The notes under the pieces are model-generated. The model had not been told where the DNA came from. It did not search any database and was given only the letters and a program-made list of their open reading frames with translations. Both the position numbers and the translations under genes were made by a program. DNA of 64,000 bases, from contig NC_062214.1 in assembly GCF_902686445.1 (NCBI RefSeq), positions 90,128,738 to 90,192,737 of the forward strand. Direction: 5' to 3'. Below are positions 32,643-44,116 of the stretch, piece by piece (position 1 is the first letter of the stretch; every line of letters begins with the position of its first letter). This DNA comes from Sciurus carolinensis. Lineage: Eukaryota; Chordata; Mammalia; Rodentia; Sciuridae.

Positions 32643-33394
32643 AAAATTTAAAAACCCATGTACCTATCACCCAGCTCAATGAATTTAATGATTCTGTGCC
32701 ATATGTGCATCAGATTTCACTTCTAAAGAGTAAAATACATAATTGAAAAGCACTATTTATATTTTCAAATTTTATGTTGATGGGATCATGCTGGTGATAC
32801 AACTTACCTTTCTCACTTAACATTACAGATTTGAGATTTTTTTTTTTTTGAGAAAATGAGAAAGAAGTTTTATTGTTTGCTAGCAAAGAAGAAAATATAG
32901 GGACTCCTATTCCAGAGGCTGTGATTCTGCCTATCATAGGGAACAAGGGTTTTTTAAAGAGGTGCTTCAAAGGCTACATTCCAGGTATTCTTTGTCCAGA
33001 GTTGTAATGTACTTGCTAATTTGGGAGATAATCACTTCTTAGATACTCTGGAACCATTCCCAAGTGAGCTCAGTATTTATTTCAGTGTATGATTTGACCA
33101 CAATTTATCTCAATTTATTCTTTAAAATATTTATCACAATTTAGTCTCTTATTGGTGGACATCTTAGGAGTTTTTGGTACATTTTCACTCTGAAATGATG
33201 CACAATGAATACTCCTGATGTGTTGCTCATCTTATTTAAAAATACTTTTGAATAGTTAAGGAAATATATTTGTACATTCATCCTTAAATGGTAGCAATAT
33301 ATACACAATGCTTTGAACACTGCTTTTTTCACATACCCATATATTTTGAATCATTCTATATGATTATCCAGAGAGCTACTTTATTTTTCTTAAT

Positions 33395-33397
<3 letters not shown>

Positions 33398-33434
<37 letters not shown>
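33398..33434. repeat. (TA)n microsatellite
   Basis: Eighteen or so uninterrupted TA units directly before a T18-like run. Confidence 0.95.
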
Positions 33435-33451
<17 letters not shown>

Positions 33452-33517
33452 TAAAAAACCCAGGCCTTCCTTGTCTTGGTGAAGCAAGCACTCACCAACC
33501 AAGTTATATCCCCAGCC
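33435..33517 (-). mobile_element. ID SINE relic
   Basis: T-run, then AACCCAGGCCTTCCTTG, GAAGCAAGCACTCACC and TATATCCCCAGCC. The core is diverged and the (TA)n grew at its tail. Confidence 0.6.
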
Positions 33518-33839
33518 GTTAATGACTATATTTGAATGGATATTTAGGTTGCTTCACTCTTCTGCTATTACAAATAAATGGAAATAAACAGTCTTGTCCA
33601 AATGTTTTATCTTACCTATACAAATATACCTATTAAGATAAAATCCTGTAGTAAAACTGCTACAGTGAATTTGTATTTAGAGTTTTGATAAATACTGCCA
33701 AAATGCCTCAAAGAGATGTATTAAACTTACCTATTCATCAGCAACCCATGAAAGAGTTCTTGACCTTTCTCTTTGGTAATGTAGTATTGTAAGATTTTTT
33801 AATCTTTGCCAATTTATTATTATTATTATTACTATTTAA

Positions 33840-34060
33840 TTTTTTTTTTTTTTTTTTTTTTTTGGTACTGAGGATTGAACCCAGGGGTGGTTAACCACTG
33901 AGCCACATCCCAAGCTTGTTTTACATTTTATTTGGAGACAGGGTCTCACTAAGTTGCTTAGGGCCTCGCTAAATTGCTGAGGCTGGCTTTAAACTCGTGA
34001 TCCTCCAGCCTCAGCCTCCTGAGTTGCTGAGATTATAGGCGTGTGCCACTGTACCCGGCA
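33840..34060 (-). mobile_element. B1-dID SINE
   Basis: T24-like run, GGTACTGAGGATTGAACCC and a full B1 half ending GCCACTGTACCCGGC. Confidence 0.95.
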
Positions 34061-34101
34061 AAGTATTTTTTTTCTGTGTCTGGTTAAAAAGTAGTTTTAC
34101 A

Positions 34102-34307
34102 GTTGGGTGCGGTGATGCACACCTGTAATCTCAGTGGCTTAGGAGGCTGAGTCAGGAGGATTTCGAGTTCAAAGCTAGCCTCAGCAATGGCGAGGTGCTA
34201 AGCAACTCAGTGAGACCCTGTCTGTAAATAAAATACAGAAGAGGGCTGGGGGTGTGGCTCAGTGGTTGAGTGCCCCTGAGTTCAATCCCCAGTACCAAAA
34301 GAAAAAT
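34102..34307 (+). mobile_element. B1-dID SINE
   Basis: Starts GTTGGGTGCGGTGATGC and ends CAATCCCCAGTACC plus an A-rich tail. Perfect duplication AAAAGTAGTTTTACA at 34087-34101 and 34308-34322. Confidence 0.95.
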
Positions 34308-34447
34308 AAAAGTAGTTTTACATTTTAATGAATTCAAGTTATGTTAAGCTTTTCCTTTATTGTTTGTGTTTTTCTGTCTTATCACAAGGTCATAAACATA
34401 TGCTGTATTTTAAAGGGATCTTGAACAAGCTAAGAAAGGTTTTGACT

Positions 34448-34575
34448 TTTTTTTTTTTTTTCGTAGTTGTAGAAGGACACAGTACCTTAATTTATTTTTA
34501 CATGGTGCTGAGGATCAAACCCAGTGCCTCACACATGCTAGGCAAGTGCTCCACCACTGAGCCACAACCCCAGCC
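34448..34575 (-). mobile_element. Long-tail ID SINE
   Basis: T-run, GTAGTTGTAGAAGGACACAG, then GGTGCTGAGGATCAAACCC and CCACTGAGCCACAACCCC. Confidence 0.9.
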
Positions 34576-34659
34576 TGGTTTTTACTTTTTTAATGACAGA
34601 AAATAAAATGAAAATGAGATTTTGTGATGTGAAATTATGTAAAATTTACTATCATTGCC

Positions 34660-34800
34660 CATGAATAAAGTTTTATTGGAACATAACCACGCTTGTTTAT
34701 TTATGCACTGTGTATACCTTCTTTCATACCACAGGACAGAGTTGATGCAACAGAGACTACATGACCTGCAAAGCCTAAGATATTTACCGCATGTTTCCTT
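34660..34800. mobile_element. Ancient interspersed repeat, family not assigned
   Basis: AATAAAGTTTTATTGGAACA to CCTGCAAAGCCTAAGATATT matches a sequence I recognise as a common old mammalian repeat, but I cannot name the family safely. Confidence 0.45.
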
Positions 34801-34835
34801 AAAGAAAGTTTGTCAATCTGTTTTAGAATTTTTCT

Positions 34836-34882
34836 CTTTTTTCTTTTTTTGGCTTTACCACTGAGCTATATCCCTAGCCCTA
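34836..34882 (-). mobile_element. ID fragment
   Basis: T-run followed by TTTACCACTGAGCTATATCC only. Confidence 0.55.
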
Positions 34883-34884
34883 GT

Positions 34885-35420
34885 ACAAGCATTTAAAGAT
34901 ACAAATTTCCCTTAAGGCCTAAATTAGCTGCATCCTACAAATTTTGATATGTTTTCATTGTCATTCAACTCAAAATATTTTCCAGTTTCTCTTCTTTTTG
35001 ATCTTGAAGCTATTGTCAAATTTTCAAATGTCTGAGGTTTTTCCACTTTAAAAAAAAAATTTAATTTGGGGTGATAGGTCTTGAAGGTGCCTCACCCTTC
35101 TTGTAAAGTGCTCTAGCATGAATTACCTTCCCAGCCATTTTTCAGATATGTTTTTGTTATTGATTTCTGACTTAATTCTACTGTGGTCAGAGAACATACT
35201 CTGTATGATTTCGATCCTCTTAAATTCAGTGAGAATTAATTTATGTTCTAAAATATGATCTTTCTTGAAGGACAATGTGCACCTGAAAAGAATGTTAAAA
35301 AGTATATATTCTGCAGTCATTGGGTGTTCTATAAATGAAAGGTCAAGCTGACAGTGTTATTCAATTCTTCTATATCTCTACTAATTTTCTGCTTGCTTGT
35401 TCTTATCAATTATTCGCCCT
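34885..35420 (-). mobile_element. Old L1 fragment, antisense ORF2 part
   Basis: Motifs run in the order of antisense L1: AAATTAGCTGCATCCTACA, TTATTGATTTCTGACTTAAT, TACTGTGGTCAGAGAACATA and AAGAATGTTAAAAAGTATAT. Confidence 0.65.
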
Positions 35421-35424
35421 TTGT

Positions 35425-35488
35425 TCTTTCTTTTTTCCCCTTATGCAGTGCCGGGGATTGAACCCAGGGAATTGCACATGCAATAATC
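35425..35488 (-). mobile_element. ID fragment, old
   Basis: GCAGTGCCGGGGATTGAACC with the rest of the element lost. Confidence 0.55.
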
Positions 35489-35526
35489 AGTTCTACTGAT
35501 TACACTTGTCTGCAGTATACTTTTTT

Positions 35527-35619
35527 TTTTTTTTTTGGGGGGGGGGTGCTGGGGATCGAACCCAGGGCCTTGTGCTTACAAGGCAAGCACTCTACCGACT
35601 GAGCTATCTCCCCAGCCCC
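35527..35619 (-). mobile_element. ID SINE, young
   Basis: A near-consensus ID in reverse. The duplication CTGCAGTATACTTTTTT at 35510-35526 and 35620-35636 is perfect. Confidence 0.95.
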
Positions 35620-35910
35620 CTGCAGTATACTTTTTTAATTTGTGAGTTCATCCCTTAAAAACAAATTTCTTTACTGACATTTAAGTGGGTTATAAGGAAG
35701 GAGGCTGATCTACCATGCTAAACTAGAATATTATTTACTTTTATTTATCCTATTTGATATCTGGAGTACCCTATCTAAATTCTTAAATTCCTAAAGGGGA
35801 AAATGATCACTTATTTTATATTCATTTATTGCCTGTCACGCATTCATTCTTTTATTTCCAGGACTTGTATTATATGTGTCCTGGAGTCTCTCAAGTCATA
35901 ACCTATACAT

Positions 35911-36095
35911 TTATTTATTTGTTTTGCAGTATTGGGAACTGAAACCAGCAGCCCTCTGATACAAAGCTAAACCCTAGTCTTTTCTATTTTGAGTCAGGGT
36001 CTCACTAAATTGCCCAAGTTTGCCTTGAACTTACAATCCTCCTACCTCAGCCTCCTGAGTTGTTTAAATTATAGCCATGTGCCACCTCACCCAGC
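35911..36095 (-). mobile_element. B1-dID SINE, old
   Basis: GCAGTATTGGGAACTGAAAC, GAGTCAGGGTCTCACTAAAT and CATGTGCCACCTCACCCAGC. Confidence 0.8.
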
Positions 36096-36445
36096 AATTA
36101 CCTGTACATTTAAATAGATTTCCCAATTTTTTCTCTTTATACTTCAATTTTCCAATTATAATTTTCTTTTTGACACATGTAGATTAGAATTCAAGATACT
36201 GAGTTAAAAACTTTTTTTCCAATGATTAAATTCCAAGATTTAAACTGGCTAAATTTTTCATATCTATGTGACATTACTTAGTTTTTGGCTGTTTGAGTCA
36301 AAGTTTCATCTTATTAATAGATATTATTTTTGTTTCTCTTTAAGAAAACTAAACATACTTAATTACAGTTTTTGTTTAACTGCACCATAAATTAATTACA
36401 TTAGCTATGCACTTAAGTTCTGATGATTTTTTGTTTGCTTGTTTT

Positions 36446-36536
36446 AATTTTTTTTTTTTTACAGTCCTGGGGATTGAACCCAGGATCTTGTGCAGGTGAG
36501 GCAAGCATGCTACCACTAAGCTATAACTCCAGTCCT
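36446..36536 (-). mobile_element. ID SINE
   Basis: T-run, CCTGGGGATTGAACCCAGG and CTACCACTAAGCTATAACTC. Confidence 0.85.
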
Positions 36537-36822
36537 AGTCTTGATGTTTTTATTAGTTTTTAAATTTTGATATGTTATCGATTCACATACAGCTGTGATA
36601 AATAATAGAAATTCCATGTGCCCTGTAGTCAGTTTCCCTCAATGGTAATATCTTGCAAAACTATAGTACAATATCCCCACCAGGAAACTGATATTGATAC
36701 AGTGAAGGTACAAAACATTTCCACCAACACAAAGATACCTACAGTTTTGTCCTTTTAGGCTATAGCCACTTTCCCCCCACTCACACCCTTCCTTAAACAC
36801 TAGCAATCAGTCATCTGTTTGC

Positions 36823-37009
36823 CTTTTTGTTTTTTCAGTACTGGGGATCAAACCCAGGTCCTTGCATATGCTAGGCAAGAGCTCTGTCCCTAGCTCCTTT
36901 TGTTTTGAGACAGGGTGACCCTAAGTTGCCCAGACTGGCTGGAACTTGGAATCCTCCATCTCAGCTTCCCAAGTAGCTGGGATTATAGGCATATCCTACC
37001 GTACCTGGT
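36823..37009 (-). mobile_element. B1-dID SINE, old
   Basis: CAGTACTGGGGATCAAACCC, GCTAGGCAAGAGCTCTG and a B1 half ending CCTACCGTACCTGG. Confidence 0.8.
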
Positions 37010-37035
37010 GGTTCAGTTCATTGCCTTTTTCTTTC

Positions 37036-37246
37036 TTTCTTTCTTTTTTTTTTTGGTACTGAGAATTTGGTACTGAGTGCCCAGGGGGGCACTTTACCAC
37101 TCAGCTACATCCCCAGCCCATTTTTATTTTGAGATGGGTGTTGATAAATTGCTTAGGGCCTTGCTAAATTACTGAGGCTGGCCTTAAACCTGCAATTCTG
37201 CCTCCCAAATCACTGGGATTACAGGGGTGTGCCACCATGCTTGGCA
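37036..37246 (-). mobile_element. B1-dID SINE
   Basis: (CTTT)n tail with a short GGTACTGAG duplication, then ID and B1 halves. Target duplication AGTTCATTG(C/T)CTTTT on both sides. Confidence 0.88.
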
Positions 37247-37639
37247 GTTCATTGTCTTTTATTGCTAAGCAGTATTTATGGTATGACTGTATCACAGTTT
37301 GTTTTACCATTCACCTGTTGAAGGACATCTGATAATTTCTAGCTTTGGGTTATTATGAATAAAACTACTATGAATATATATGTATAAGTTTTTGTGTGAA
37401 CATGTTTTCATTCCTCTGGAATAGATACTCAGGAGTGTAATTGCTGGGTGATACTACAGTTGCAAATCTAGTTTTTTAAAGAAACTTTTCTCAGAGCAGC
37501 TGTACCCTTTAACATTCCCACTACCAATGCATTAGAGATCCAGTCTGTTTGTATCCTTGCCAGTATTTGGTTTTAGTTGTTAGCCATTCTGTCAGCTGTG
37601 TAAGTAACATCTCTTGTGGTTTTAATTATTTTTCTTCTT

Positions 37640-37867
37640 CTTTTTTTTTTTTTTTTCTTTTTAATTTGTGGTGGGGGGTTACTGGGGATTGAACTCAGGG
37701 TCACTTGACCACTAAGCTACATCCCCAGCCCTATTCTTTATTTGATTTAGAGAAAGGGTCTCACCAAGTTGCTTAGTGTCTTACTTTTGTTGAGGCTGGC
37801 TTTGAACTTGAGATGCCTTAGCCACCTAGGCTGCTGGGATTACAGGTGTGTGCTGCTGCATATGGCT
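37640..37867 (-). mobile_element. B1-dID SINE
   Basis: T-run, GTTACTGGGGATTGAACTC, CCACTAAGCTACATCCCC and CTGGGATTACAGGTGTGTG. Confidence 0.88.
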
Positions 37868-38288
37868 GTCTTTTGTGGTTTTCATTTGCGTTTCCTTAAC
37901 AGCTAATGATATTGAACATCTTTTTGAATGCTTATTTGTCATATGTACATGTACAGACTCTTCGGTGAAATGTCTGTTCGTGTCTTTTGTCCATTTTCTG
38001 ATTGGATTTTTTGTTTACTGTTGAATTTTGACAGTTCTTTATATATTCTAGACAGTACTTTGGTGGAATATTTTCTCCTATTCTCTAGCTCTGTCATTTC
38101 ATCATTTTAACAGCATCTTTTCCAGAACTAACATTTTAAATTTTGATGAAATCTAATTTATCAATTTTCCCTTTTATGGGATCATGTTTTTAAGAACTAT
38201 ACTTGTTTCTAACTAAAGATTTTCTTTGGATTTTTTTCCTCAAAGTTTTTTGCTTTCTGTGTAAATCCTTGATCCATTTTGAGTCAAT

Positions 38289-38478
38289 CCCTGCACCCAC
38301 CCCCACCTTTTTTTGATACTAAGATTTGAACCCAGGGGCACTTAACCACTGAGCCACATCCCCAGCCCTTCTGTTTAGGGCCTCAATAAGTTGCTGAGCG
38401 GGTCTTTGAACTTGTGATCCTCCTGCCTCATCCTCCCAAGCCACTGGGATAACAGGCATGAACCACCACAACTGGCTC
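38289..38478 (-). mobile_element. B1-dID SINE, first of a stacked pair
   Basis: GATACTAAGATTTGAACCC, CCACTGAGCCACATCCCC, and a shortened B1 half ending CACAACTGGC. Bounded by ATTTTGAGTCAAT at 38276-38288 and 38479-38491. Confidence 0.88.
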
Positions 38479-38491
38479 ATTTTGAGTCAAT

Positions 38492-38588
38492 TTTTTTTTT
38501 TTTTTTTTTTTGCGGTGCTGGGGCTTGAACCCAGGGCTTTGTGCTTGTGAGGCAAGCACTCTACCAACTGAGCTATCTCCCCAGCCCC
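38492..38588 (-). mobile_element. ID SINE, second of a stacked pair
   Basis: T-run, GCGGTGCTGGGGCTTGAACC and CCAACTGAGCTATCTCCCC. Its right flank repeats TTGAGTCAATTTTT at 38589-38602. Confidence 0.92.
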
Positions 38589-38784
38589 TTGAGTCAATTT
38601 TTGAATGAGATTTGTTTTTATATTTTCCCTCTGATGTTCATTTGTCTTTCACCTGAAGAATTTCCTTTGTGCATTTCCTCCAAAAACCATTTGGGCACAT
38701 TTGAGTGAGTCTATTCCTGGGTTCTCTGACCTGTGCCATTAATCTATATGTCTATCCCTTTGCCAATTCCGCACATTTTTTAAA

Positions 38785-38903
38785 ATTTTTTTTTTAGTTG
38801 TAGATGGATACAGTATCTTTATTTATTTTTATGTGGTGAGGATCAAACCCAGTGCCTTACAAGTGCAAGGCAAGCACTCTACCACTGAACCATCCAGCCC
38901 CAG
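38785..38903 (-). mobile_element. Long-tail ID SINE
   Basis: TTTTAGTTGTAGATGGATAC, GTGGTGAGGATCAAACCC and CTACCACTGAACCATCC. Confidence 0.85.
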
Positions 38904-38999
38904 TCCTTCCACACAGTCTTAATTACTGTGGCTATATAGTAAGACTTAAAATTGGGTAGGTTCCCAATTTTATTCTTCTTTTTCAAAATTGTTATAGCT

Positions 39000-39054
39000 C
39001 CCCCCGCCCCAGTTCTGGGGATTGAATCCATGGCCTTGCACACATTAGGCAAGT
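39000..39054 (-). mobile_element. ID fragment
   Basis: TTCTGGGGATTGAATCCATG and ACATTAGGCAAGTG; the end is missing. Confidence 0.65.
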
Positions 39055-39127
39055 GGTTATAGTTGTTCCAGTTTCTTATTTATATCTAAGTATCAAAACA
39101 AAACAAAGTAAACAAAAAACCAAACTT

Positions 39128-39316
39128 GCTGCAGGTGTGGTGGTGCATGCCTGTGATCCCAGTGACTTGAGAGGTTCAAGTAGGAAGATCACAAATTTGA
39201 GGCCAGTCTCAGCAATTTAACAAAATCCTGTCTCAAAATAAAAATAAAAAGTACAGTAATACAGTGGTAAAGCACCCCTGGGCTCAATCCTCAGTACAAA
39301 AAACAAACAAACAAAT
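39128..39316 (+). mobile_element. B1-dID SINE, old
   Basis: CAGGTGTGGTGGTGCATGCC, AGTCTCAGCAATTTAAC and CTGGGCTCAATCCTCAG, followed by (AAAC)n. Confidence 0.85.
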
Positions 39317-39738
39317 GACTTGCTGGAATTTTGGTAGGAATTCTATTAAGCCTGTACATCAATTTGGTGAAAACTACCATCTTTACTATGCTGAGTGTTC
39401 CAATTTATAAACACAGCATGCCTCTGCATTTATATGGGTCTTCTTTAATTTTTTTCATTAGCACTGTGTAGCTTACAGCATACAAATCCCATAGATGTTT
39501 TCTTAGATTTATATCTAAATATTTTATAGTTAGGGTGGTTACTGTAAATGGTATTGTATTTTTAAATTTCAGTGTCCATGTGTTTATAGGTAGTATATAA
39601 TAGTTACACAACTGATTTTGGTAAGTTTATCTTATGTTCTTTGATCTTGCTGAACTCATTTATTAATTCCAAGAGTTTTTGTATAATTGTTAGGATTTTC
39701 TATACAGACATCAAGTGATCTGAAAATAGGAACAGTTT

Positions 39739-39862
39739 TTGCATTTCCGCCCCCCCTGGTACTGGGGAATGAACCCAGGAGTGCTTTACCATACAGCTAC
39801 AACCCAGCCCTTTTTATTTTTGATACAGGGTCTTTCTTGCTAAGTTGCTGAGGCTGGCCAAC
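39739..39862 (-). mobile_element. B1-dID SINE, truncated
   Basis: CTGGTACTGGGGAATGAACC and part of the B1 half. Target duplication AGGAACAGTTT at 39728-39738 and 39863-39873. Confidence 0.9.
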
Positions 39863-40609
39863 AGGAACAGTTTAATTTCTTCCTTTTTAATCTATATGCC
39901 TTCTCTTTCCTTTTCTTTTTAACACTGGTTAAAACTTCTATGTTGGATTAAAAGCAGTAAAGATAAACATCCTTGCCTCATTCCTGATCTTAGGGAGAAA
40001 GCATTCAGTCTTTTACCATGAAATACAATGTTCAGCTTCAATTCCACATATGGGATGTGGGAGGCAAAGGAAAACCCTGGGGAATTACCACCATGTTGTT
40101 CCTCAGGCCTTGGGTTCTGGGTTCCCTGGCTGGTCTGCCTTCTCTTCTAAACCTTCCACAGTTTTGTCATTTTTGCTTATGTCTAAGGTTTTTAGTTGAA
40201 CTTAGTGGGAAGAACAGGGAAAAGTCTGTCTATTCCATCTTCCTTGAAGTGGAATTCATAGTCAATTTTTACTGGCTATCTTTCCTTAGCATAAGATTTC
40301 TATAATGTAAAATTTTGGTTTTCAGGACTTTTTTTTTTTTTTTGTATTTTTTGAGTGGTTATGAGTTTGGGTTATTAACCCCTAGCCTTTCTCTAATAAT
40401 TTTACAATTTCTTCCTTCTGTTCCCTTAAGGATCCAATCCAAACAGCTATTGAAACGGTCTGATCATTATTCTAACTCAGTGAATCAGGAGGCAGCTTGA
40501 CCTAGTCTTTCCAGCTCCTTAGTTTTCCCTCCTCCCCCAATTAAAGGTTCCCTGCATGAGGCTGGTTGGGGTTACCATCTCACTCCCCTAGCTTCAAGTT
40601 CTCATCTCT

Positions 40610-40805
40610 GTGTCTATTTTTTTTTCTCTCCAGTACTGGGGACTGAACCCAGGGGAGCTCTACCACTGAACTACATCCCCAGCCCTTTTTGCTTTTTATT
40701 TTGAGACAGGGTCTCACTATGTTGCTTAGTCTGGCCTCAAACTTGTGATCCTCATCTCAGCCTCTCAACTCACTGAAATTATAGGCACGTGCCACCATGC
40801 CAGGC
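40610..40805 (-). mobile_element. B1-dID SINE
   Basis: CAGTACTGGGGACTGAACCC to GTGCCACCATGCCAGG. Target duplication AAGTTCTCATCTCT at 40596-40609 and 40806-40819. Confidence 0.93.
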
Positions 40806-40957
40806 AAGTTCTCATCTCTTTATGGGGCATTTGTAATAACTCTTTACCCCTCAGAAACTCAGTAAGTCCACAGCATCAGCCATACTTAGTGACTTGCATC
40901 TTTTCTGTTTTTGGTTCATGGAGATGGTTATTTTGTTTTTGAAACCAAATATGTTCT

Positions 40958-41140
40958 CCCATGTATATGTACTGGACATTGAACCCAGGGGCACTCTACC
41001 ATTGGGCTGCACCCCTAGCCCTTTTTTATTTTAAGACAGGGTCTTCCTAAATTGCTGAGGTTAACCTTGAACTTGTAATCCTCCTGCCTCAGCCTCCTGA
41101 GTTGCTGGGATTACAGGCTTGTGTGTACCACTGTGCCCAC
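40958..41140 (-). mobile_element. B1-dID SINE, old
   Basis: GTACTGGACATTGAACCCAG, GGGCTGCACCCCTAGCCC and GTACCACTGTGCCCAC. Confidence 0.85.
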
Positions 41141-41490
41141 TTCTTTTGTTTTTGAGACACAGTCTCATATCTCACTATGTTGTGCAGGCTAGTATCAATC
41201 TTGTGGACTCAAGTTGTCCTCCCACCCACCTCAGCTTTTTTGGGGGGGTACCGGGTGTTAAAACCAGGGTGCTTAACCACTGAGCAACAGCCCTTTTTTA
41301 TATTTAGAGACAGAGTCTCGCTGAGTTGCTTAGGGCCTCACTAAGTTGCTGAGGTTGGCTTTGAACTCATGATCCTCCTGCCTCAGTCACCTGAGCCACT
41401 GGGATTATAGGCATGGGCCACCACACCTGGCCCACCTCAGCCTCCCAAGTAGTAAGCAGATGGGACTATATGCTTGCACCACCCCAGTCT
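41141..41490 (-). mobile_element. B1 relic split by a younger SINE
   Basis: GAGACACAGTCTCATATCTC up to CCCACCTCAGC at 41235 and, after the insert, CCCACCTCAGCCTCCCAAG to GCTTGCACCACCCC. Confidence 0.7.
41236..41430 (-). mobile_element. B1-dID SINE nested in a B1 relic
   Basis: Complete reverse dimer with the duplication CCCACCTCAGC at 41225-41235 and 41431-41441. Confidence 0.92.
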
Positions 41491-41596
41491 TCACATGTTA
41501 TTTGATTTCTTGTTTTTACATTTTACTTTTACTTCTTGGTAGGTGCTTGGAGGAGAGGATATGTCAAAAGTTTGAGTCCTATAAGTAAATTCTTTT

Positions 41597-41767
41597 TTCT
41601 TTTAGTATTGGGTATTGAACCCAGTGGCACTTGTATCACTGAGCTAACATCCCTTTTAAATTTTTGAATGTCTTGTTAAACTGCCCAGACTGGCCTTGAA
41701 CTTGTGAGTCTCTTGCCTCAGCCTCCTGAGTCATTAGGATTACAGGTGTGCACCACTGTACTTGGCT
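41597..41767 (-). mobile_element. B1-dID SINE, old
   Basis: GTATTGGGTATTGAACCCAG, ATCACTGAGCTAACATCCC and GTGTGCACCACTGTACTTGG. Confidence 0.85.
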
Positions 41768-41779
41768 CTGTAAATCATC

Positions 41780-41970
41780 TTTTTTTTTTTTTTTTTTTTT
41801 GGTACTGGGGTTAAACCCAGTGATACTCTGCCATTGAGTTACATCCCCAGTCCTTTTTATTTTGAGACAGGATCTCACTAAGTCACTTAGGTCCCCACGC
41901 AGTTGCTAAGGATGGCCTTAAATCAGTGATCCTTCTGCTTTAGCCTCAGGAGCCTCTGGATTACAACCAT
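41780..41970 (-). mobile_element. B1-dID SINE
   Basis: T22-like run, GGTACTGGGGTTAAACCCAG and a decayed B1 half. Flanks share CT(C/T)TGTAAATCA(T/C)CT. Confidence 0.85.
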
Positions 41971-42174
41971 TGAATTCAGCTTTGTAAATCACCTGATTTA
42001 TGAACAGATTGGAAGTTCCAACACATATTTTCTGTGTATCAAAAGAATAAGTCTGGAGAATCCAGAATTAATCTTTTGTCTTTGGCCACATACTAAAAAA
42101 ATACTACTTCATCTAGTACTCTCAGGGTCTATCTGTAGTAACACCTATATTCATTTTCTTTGATCTAAAATGCT

Positions 42175-42360
42175 GTATAAAGATCACTGGACCTAGAGTC
42201 AGAAAACCTTAGACCAAACTCTTGCTGTTACAGTGTAACCTTGGACAAGTCATTTGGCCTCTCTGAATCTCAGATTTTTAATCAGTAATATATAATTAAA
42301 ACAAAAATATAAATCTTAATACTATTAAATAAGACAACTAGCTAACAGTGGAATACAAAG
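42175..42360 (+). mobile_element. MIR SINE
   Basis: CTGGACCTAGAGTCAGAAAA, GTGTAACCTTGGACAAGTC and TTGGCCTCTCTGAATCTCAG are close to the MIR core. Confidence 0.8.
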
Positions 42361-42479
42361 AAAGTGCATAGATCAAACTATGGAATATCAAGACTTGAGC
42401 CTTGAACTCTTAGGCATGGCTTTCAGTATGATCTTACTTAGCTTTTGTCTTTTTGTGGAATCAGAATTTATATTATTCA

Positions 42480-42523
42480 GCTGGGTGAAGTGGCACACAT
42501 CTACAATCCAAGCAACTTGGAAG
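42480..42523 (+). mobile_element. B1 fragment
   Basis: GCTGGGTGAAGTGGCACACA to AGCAACTTGGAAGG only. Confidence 0.6.
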
Positions 42524-42566
42524 GTGTTTTCATATTTCTTACTAAATATTTACAGCTTTATATCAT

Positions 42567-42659
42567 TTCCTTCCCCCTCCCCCTTGGTGCTGGGAATTGA
42601 ACTCAGGTCCTTGTACTTGCTAGGCTAGTGCTTTATCATTGAGCTACAACCCCAGCCCT
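42567..42659 (-). mobile_element. ID SINE
   Basis: TTGGTGCTGGGAATTGAACTC, TTGCTAGGCTAGTGC and TTGAGCTACAACCCCAGCCC. Confidence 0.85.
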
Positions 42660-42751
42660 TAAATCACTTTTTGAGCAAGGCAGGTTATAAGGAGATAGAA
42701 AGCACAATCCTCTCTATAGTCCCGCCACATAGGGATTGTTAAAACTAATCT

Positions 42752-42834
42752 CCCCACTGACCCGTGTTAGGGATCAAACCCAGGGTCTCCTATATGTGAG
42801 ACAAGTGCTCTACCACTAAGTCACATCCTGAGTC
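42752..42834 (-). mobile_element. ID SINE, diverged
   Basis: GTTAGGGATCAAACCCAGG and GTGCTCTACCACTAAGTCAC. Confidence 0.75.
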
Positions 42835-42839
42835 TCATT

Positions 42840-42950
42840 TAAAGCCACTTTGAAAACGAGGAAATTAAAGTCCAGAAGAAATAAGTAATTTATTGAAGAT
42901 CTCACTATTAGTGAGAGCCTTAGCTCATGACATAGCTATCTCTAATGGAT
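42840..42950 (-). mobile_element. MIR fragment
   Basis: GAGGAAATTAAAGTCCAGA and TTGAAGATCTCACTATTAG in reverse MIR order. Confidence 0.45.
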
Positions 42951-44116
42951 TCTGATTCTTTTCACACAATTTCCTTAAATATCCCTTTATTTTGGTTAAA
43001 AGACATATATAGAATTGCAAGATGTGGAGATCCAGAGGGGAAAAGGCCTTTTTCAAGGCTCTGGCATCTTAAAGAAATAGCATATTGCCTAAGAAATTAT
43101 TAAGCAAAATTCTCCCTGGCTATTAGCAAAGTGAATTTATGTGGCCATCTACCCCCAGTGATGGGCTGCTCTGCTTATTGTATAACAATTTTAAATAGGA
43201 ACAGTGTCCATTTATTTCTAGATAAGGTAAGACTTAGAGGACCCTCATTTATAAGGATGGATGAGTACAACTGCATATAGGGAGCAGGCATACAATTAGA
43301 AGACGAATGTTATTCCTACTCTTGAAATAGCTGGGCAGGAACACATGTTTATAAAAGTGGCTTTTTCCTCTGGTATAATCTGTAAACCTTAGCAATAATA
43401 AATGAATTGAAAAAAGGTCAGGCAGAGTGCTGGAAATGGGAGGAGAAAGAGGAAAAATTCTAATATGGAAAGATAAAACGGAGGGTTGTTTAAATGTCAA
43501 AGGAAACACATTTTGTTGAAATGTAACACTCTTCCTATAAGGTTCTGAGTCAAGTCAGCTGGAAGAATAAGAGGGCAGGAAGGAAAAGCAGAAAATAATA
43601 CTTAATAGACCTAGTTTCTCTACTAGGGGCAGCTTTAGGGCAATAAGTAGGCTGAAGAGAAAGAGAAAAATAGGTCTTCATTTTAGAAAGCTTCCTATTT
43701 TTCATAGTGTTCACAAAATAAGGAAACCCTCAGCATGTTTGGAGATGATAGAAATTCTGCTAAAAATACTGTAATAATAGTCCTGTTTCTCTAGGTGTTT
43801 ACTGTCATCTTTACCAAAAATTGTACAGAAAATCTTATTAACCATTATTACGTTTTAAAGTGCCGACTATTTTCCATTTTTAAAGGTGATCAACACTAGA
43901 GTAAGACAAAGGGAAAATGACTTACTATAAGGCAGTTGTTAGGTCCCCCCTCCCATGTCTTAGGAGATGTGCCATGCTGAGACAAATTCAATCCCAAAGC
44001 ATCAGTGCTTTGCTTCAGAGGACACATCACAACCTCAAAACATTTATGTAGTCAAAACTGATCCAACTACAAAAGTAGGAAGAGTAAATTTTACCTCCAG
44101 GTCCCTTCTCTTCTAC

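Larger units (their letters stand above)
36545..40010 (-). mobile_element. Long old L1, antisense, fragmented by SINEs
   Basis: Non-SINE segments follow one antisense L1 from its 3' UTR into ORF2. The first is CAATGGTAATATCTTGC near 36640. TCCATTTTCTGATTGGATTT lies near 37990, ATCCATTTTGAGTCAAT near 38275, and TCTTTGATCTTGCTGAACTC near 39637. TTGCCTCATTCCTGATCTTA follows near 39970. At least eight SINEs split it, and it is much diverged. Confidence 0.75.
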
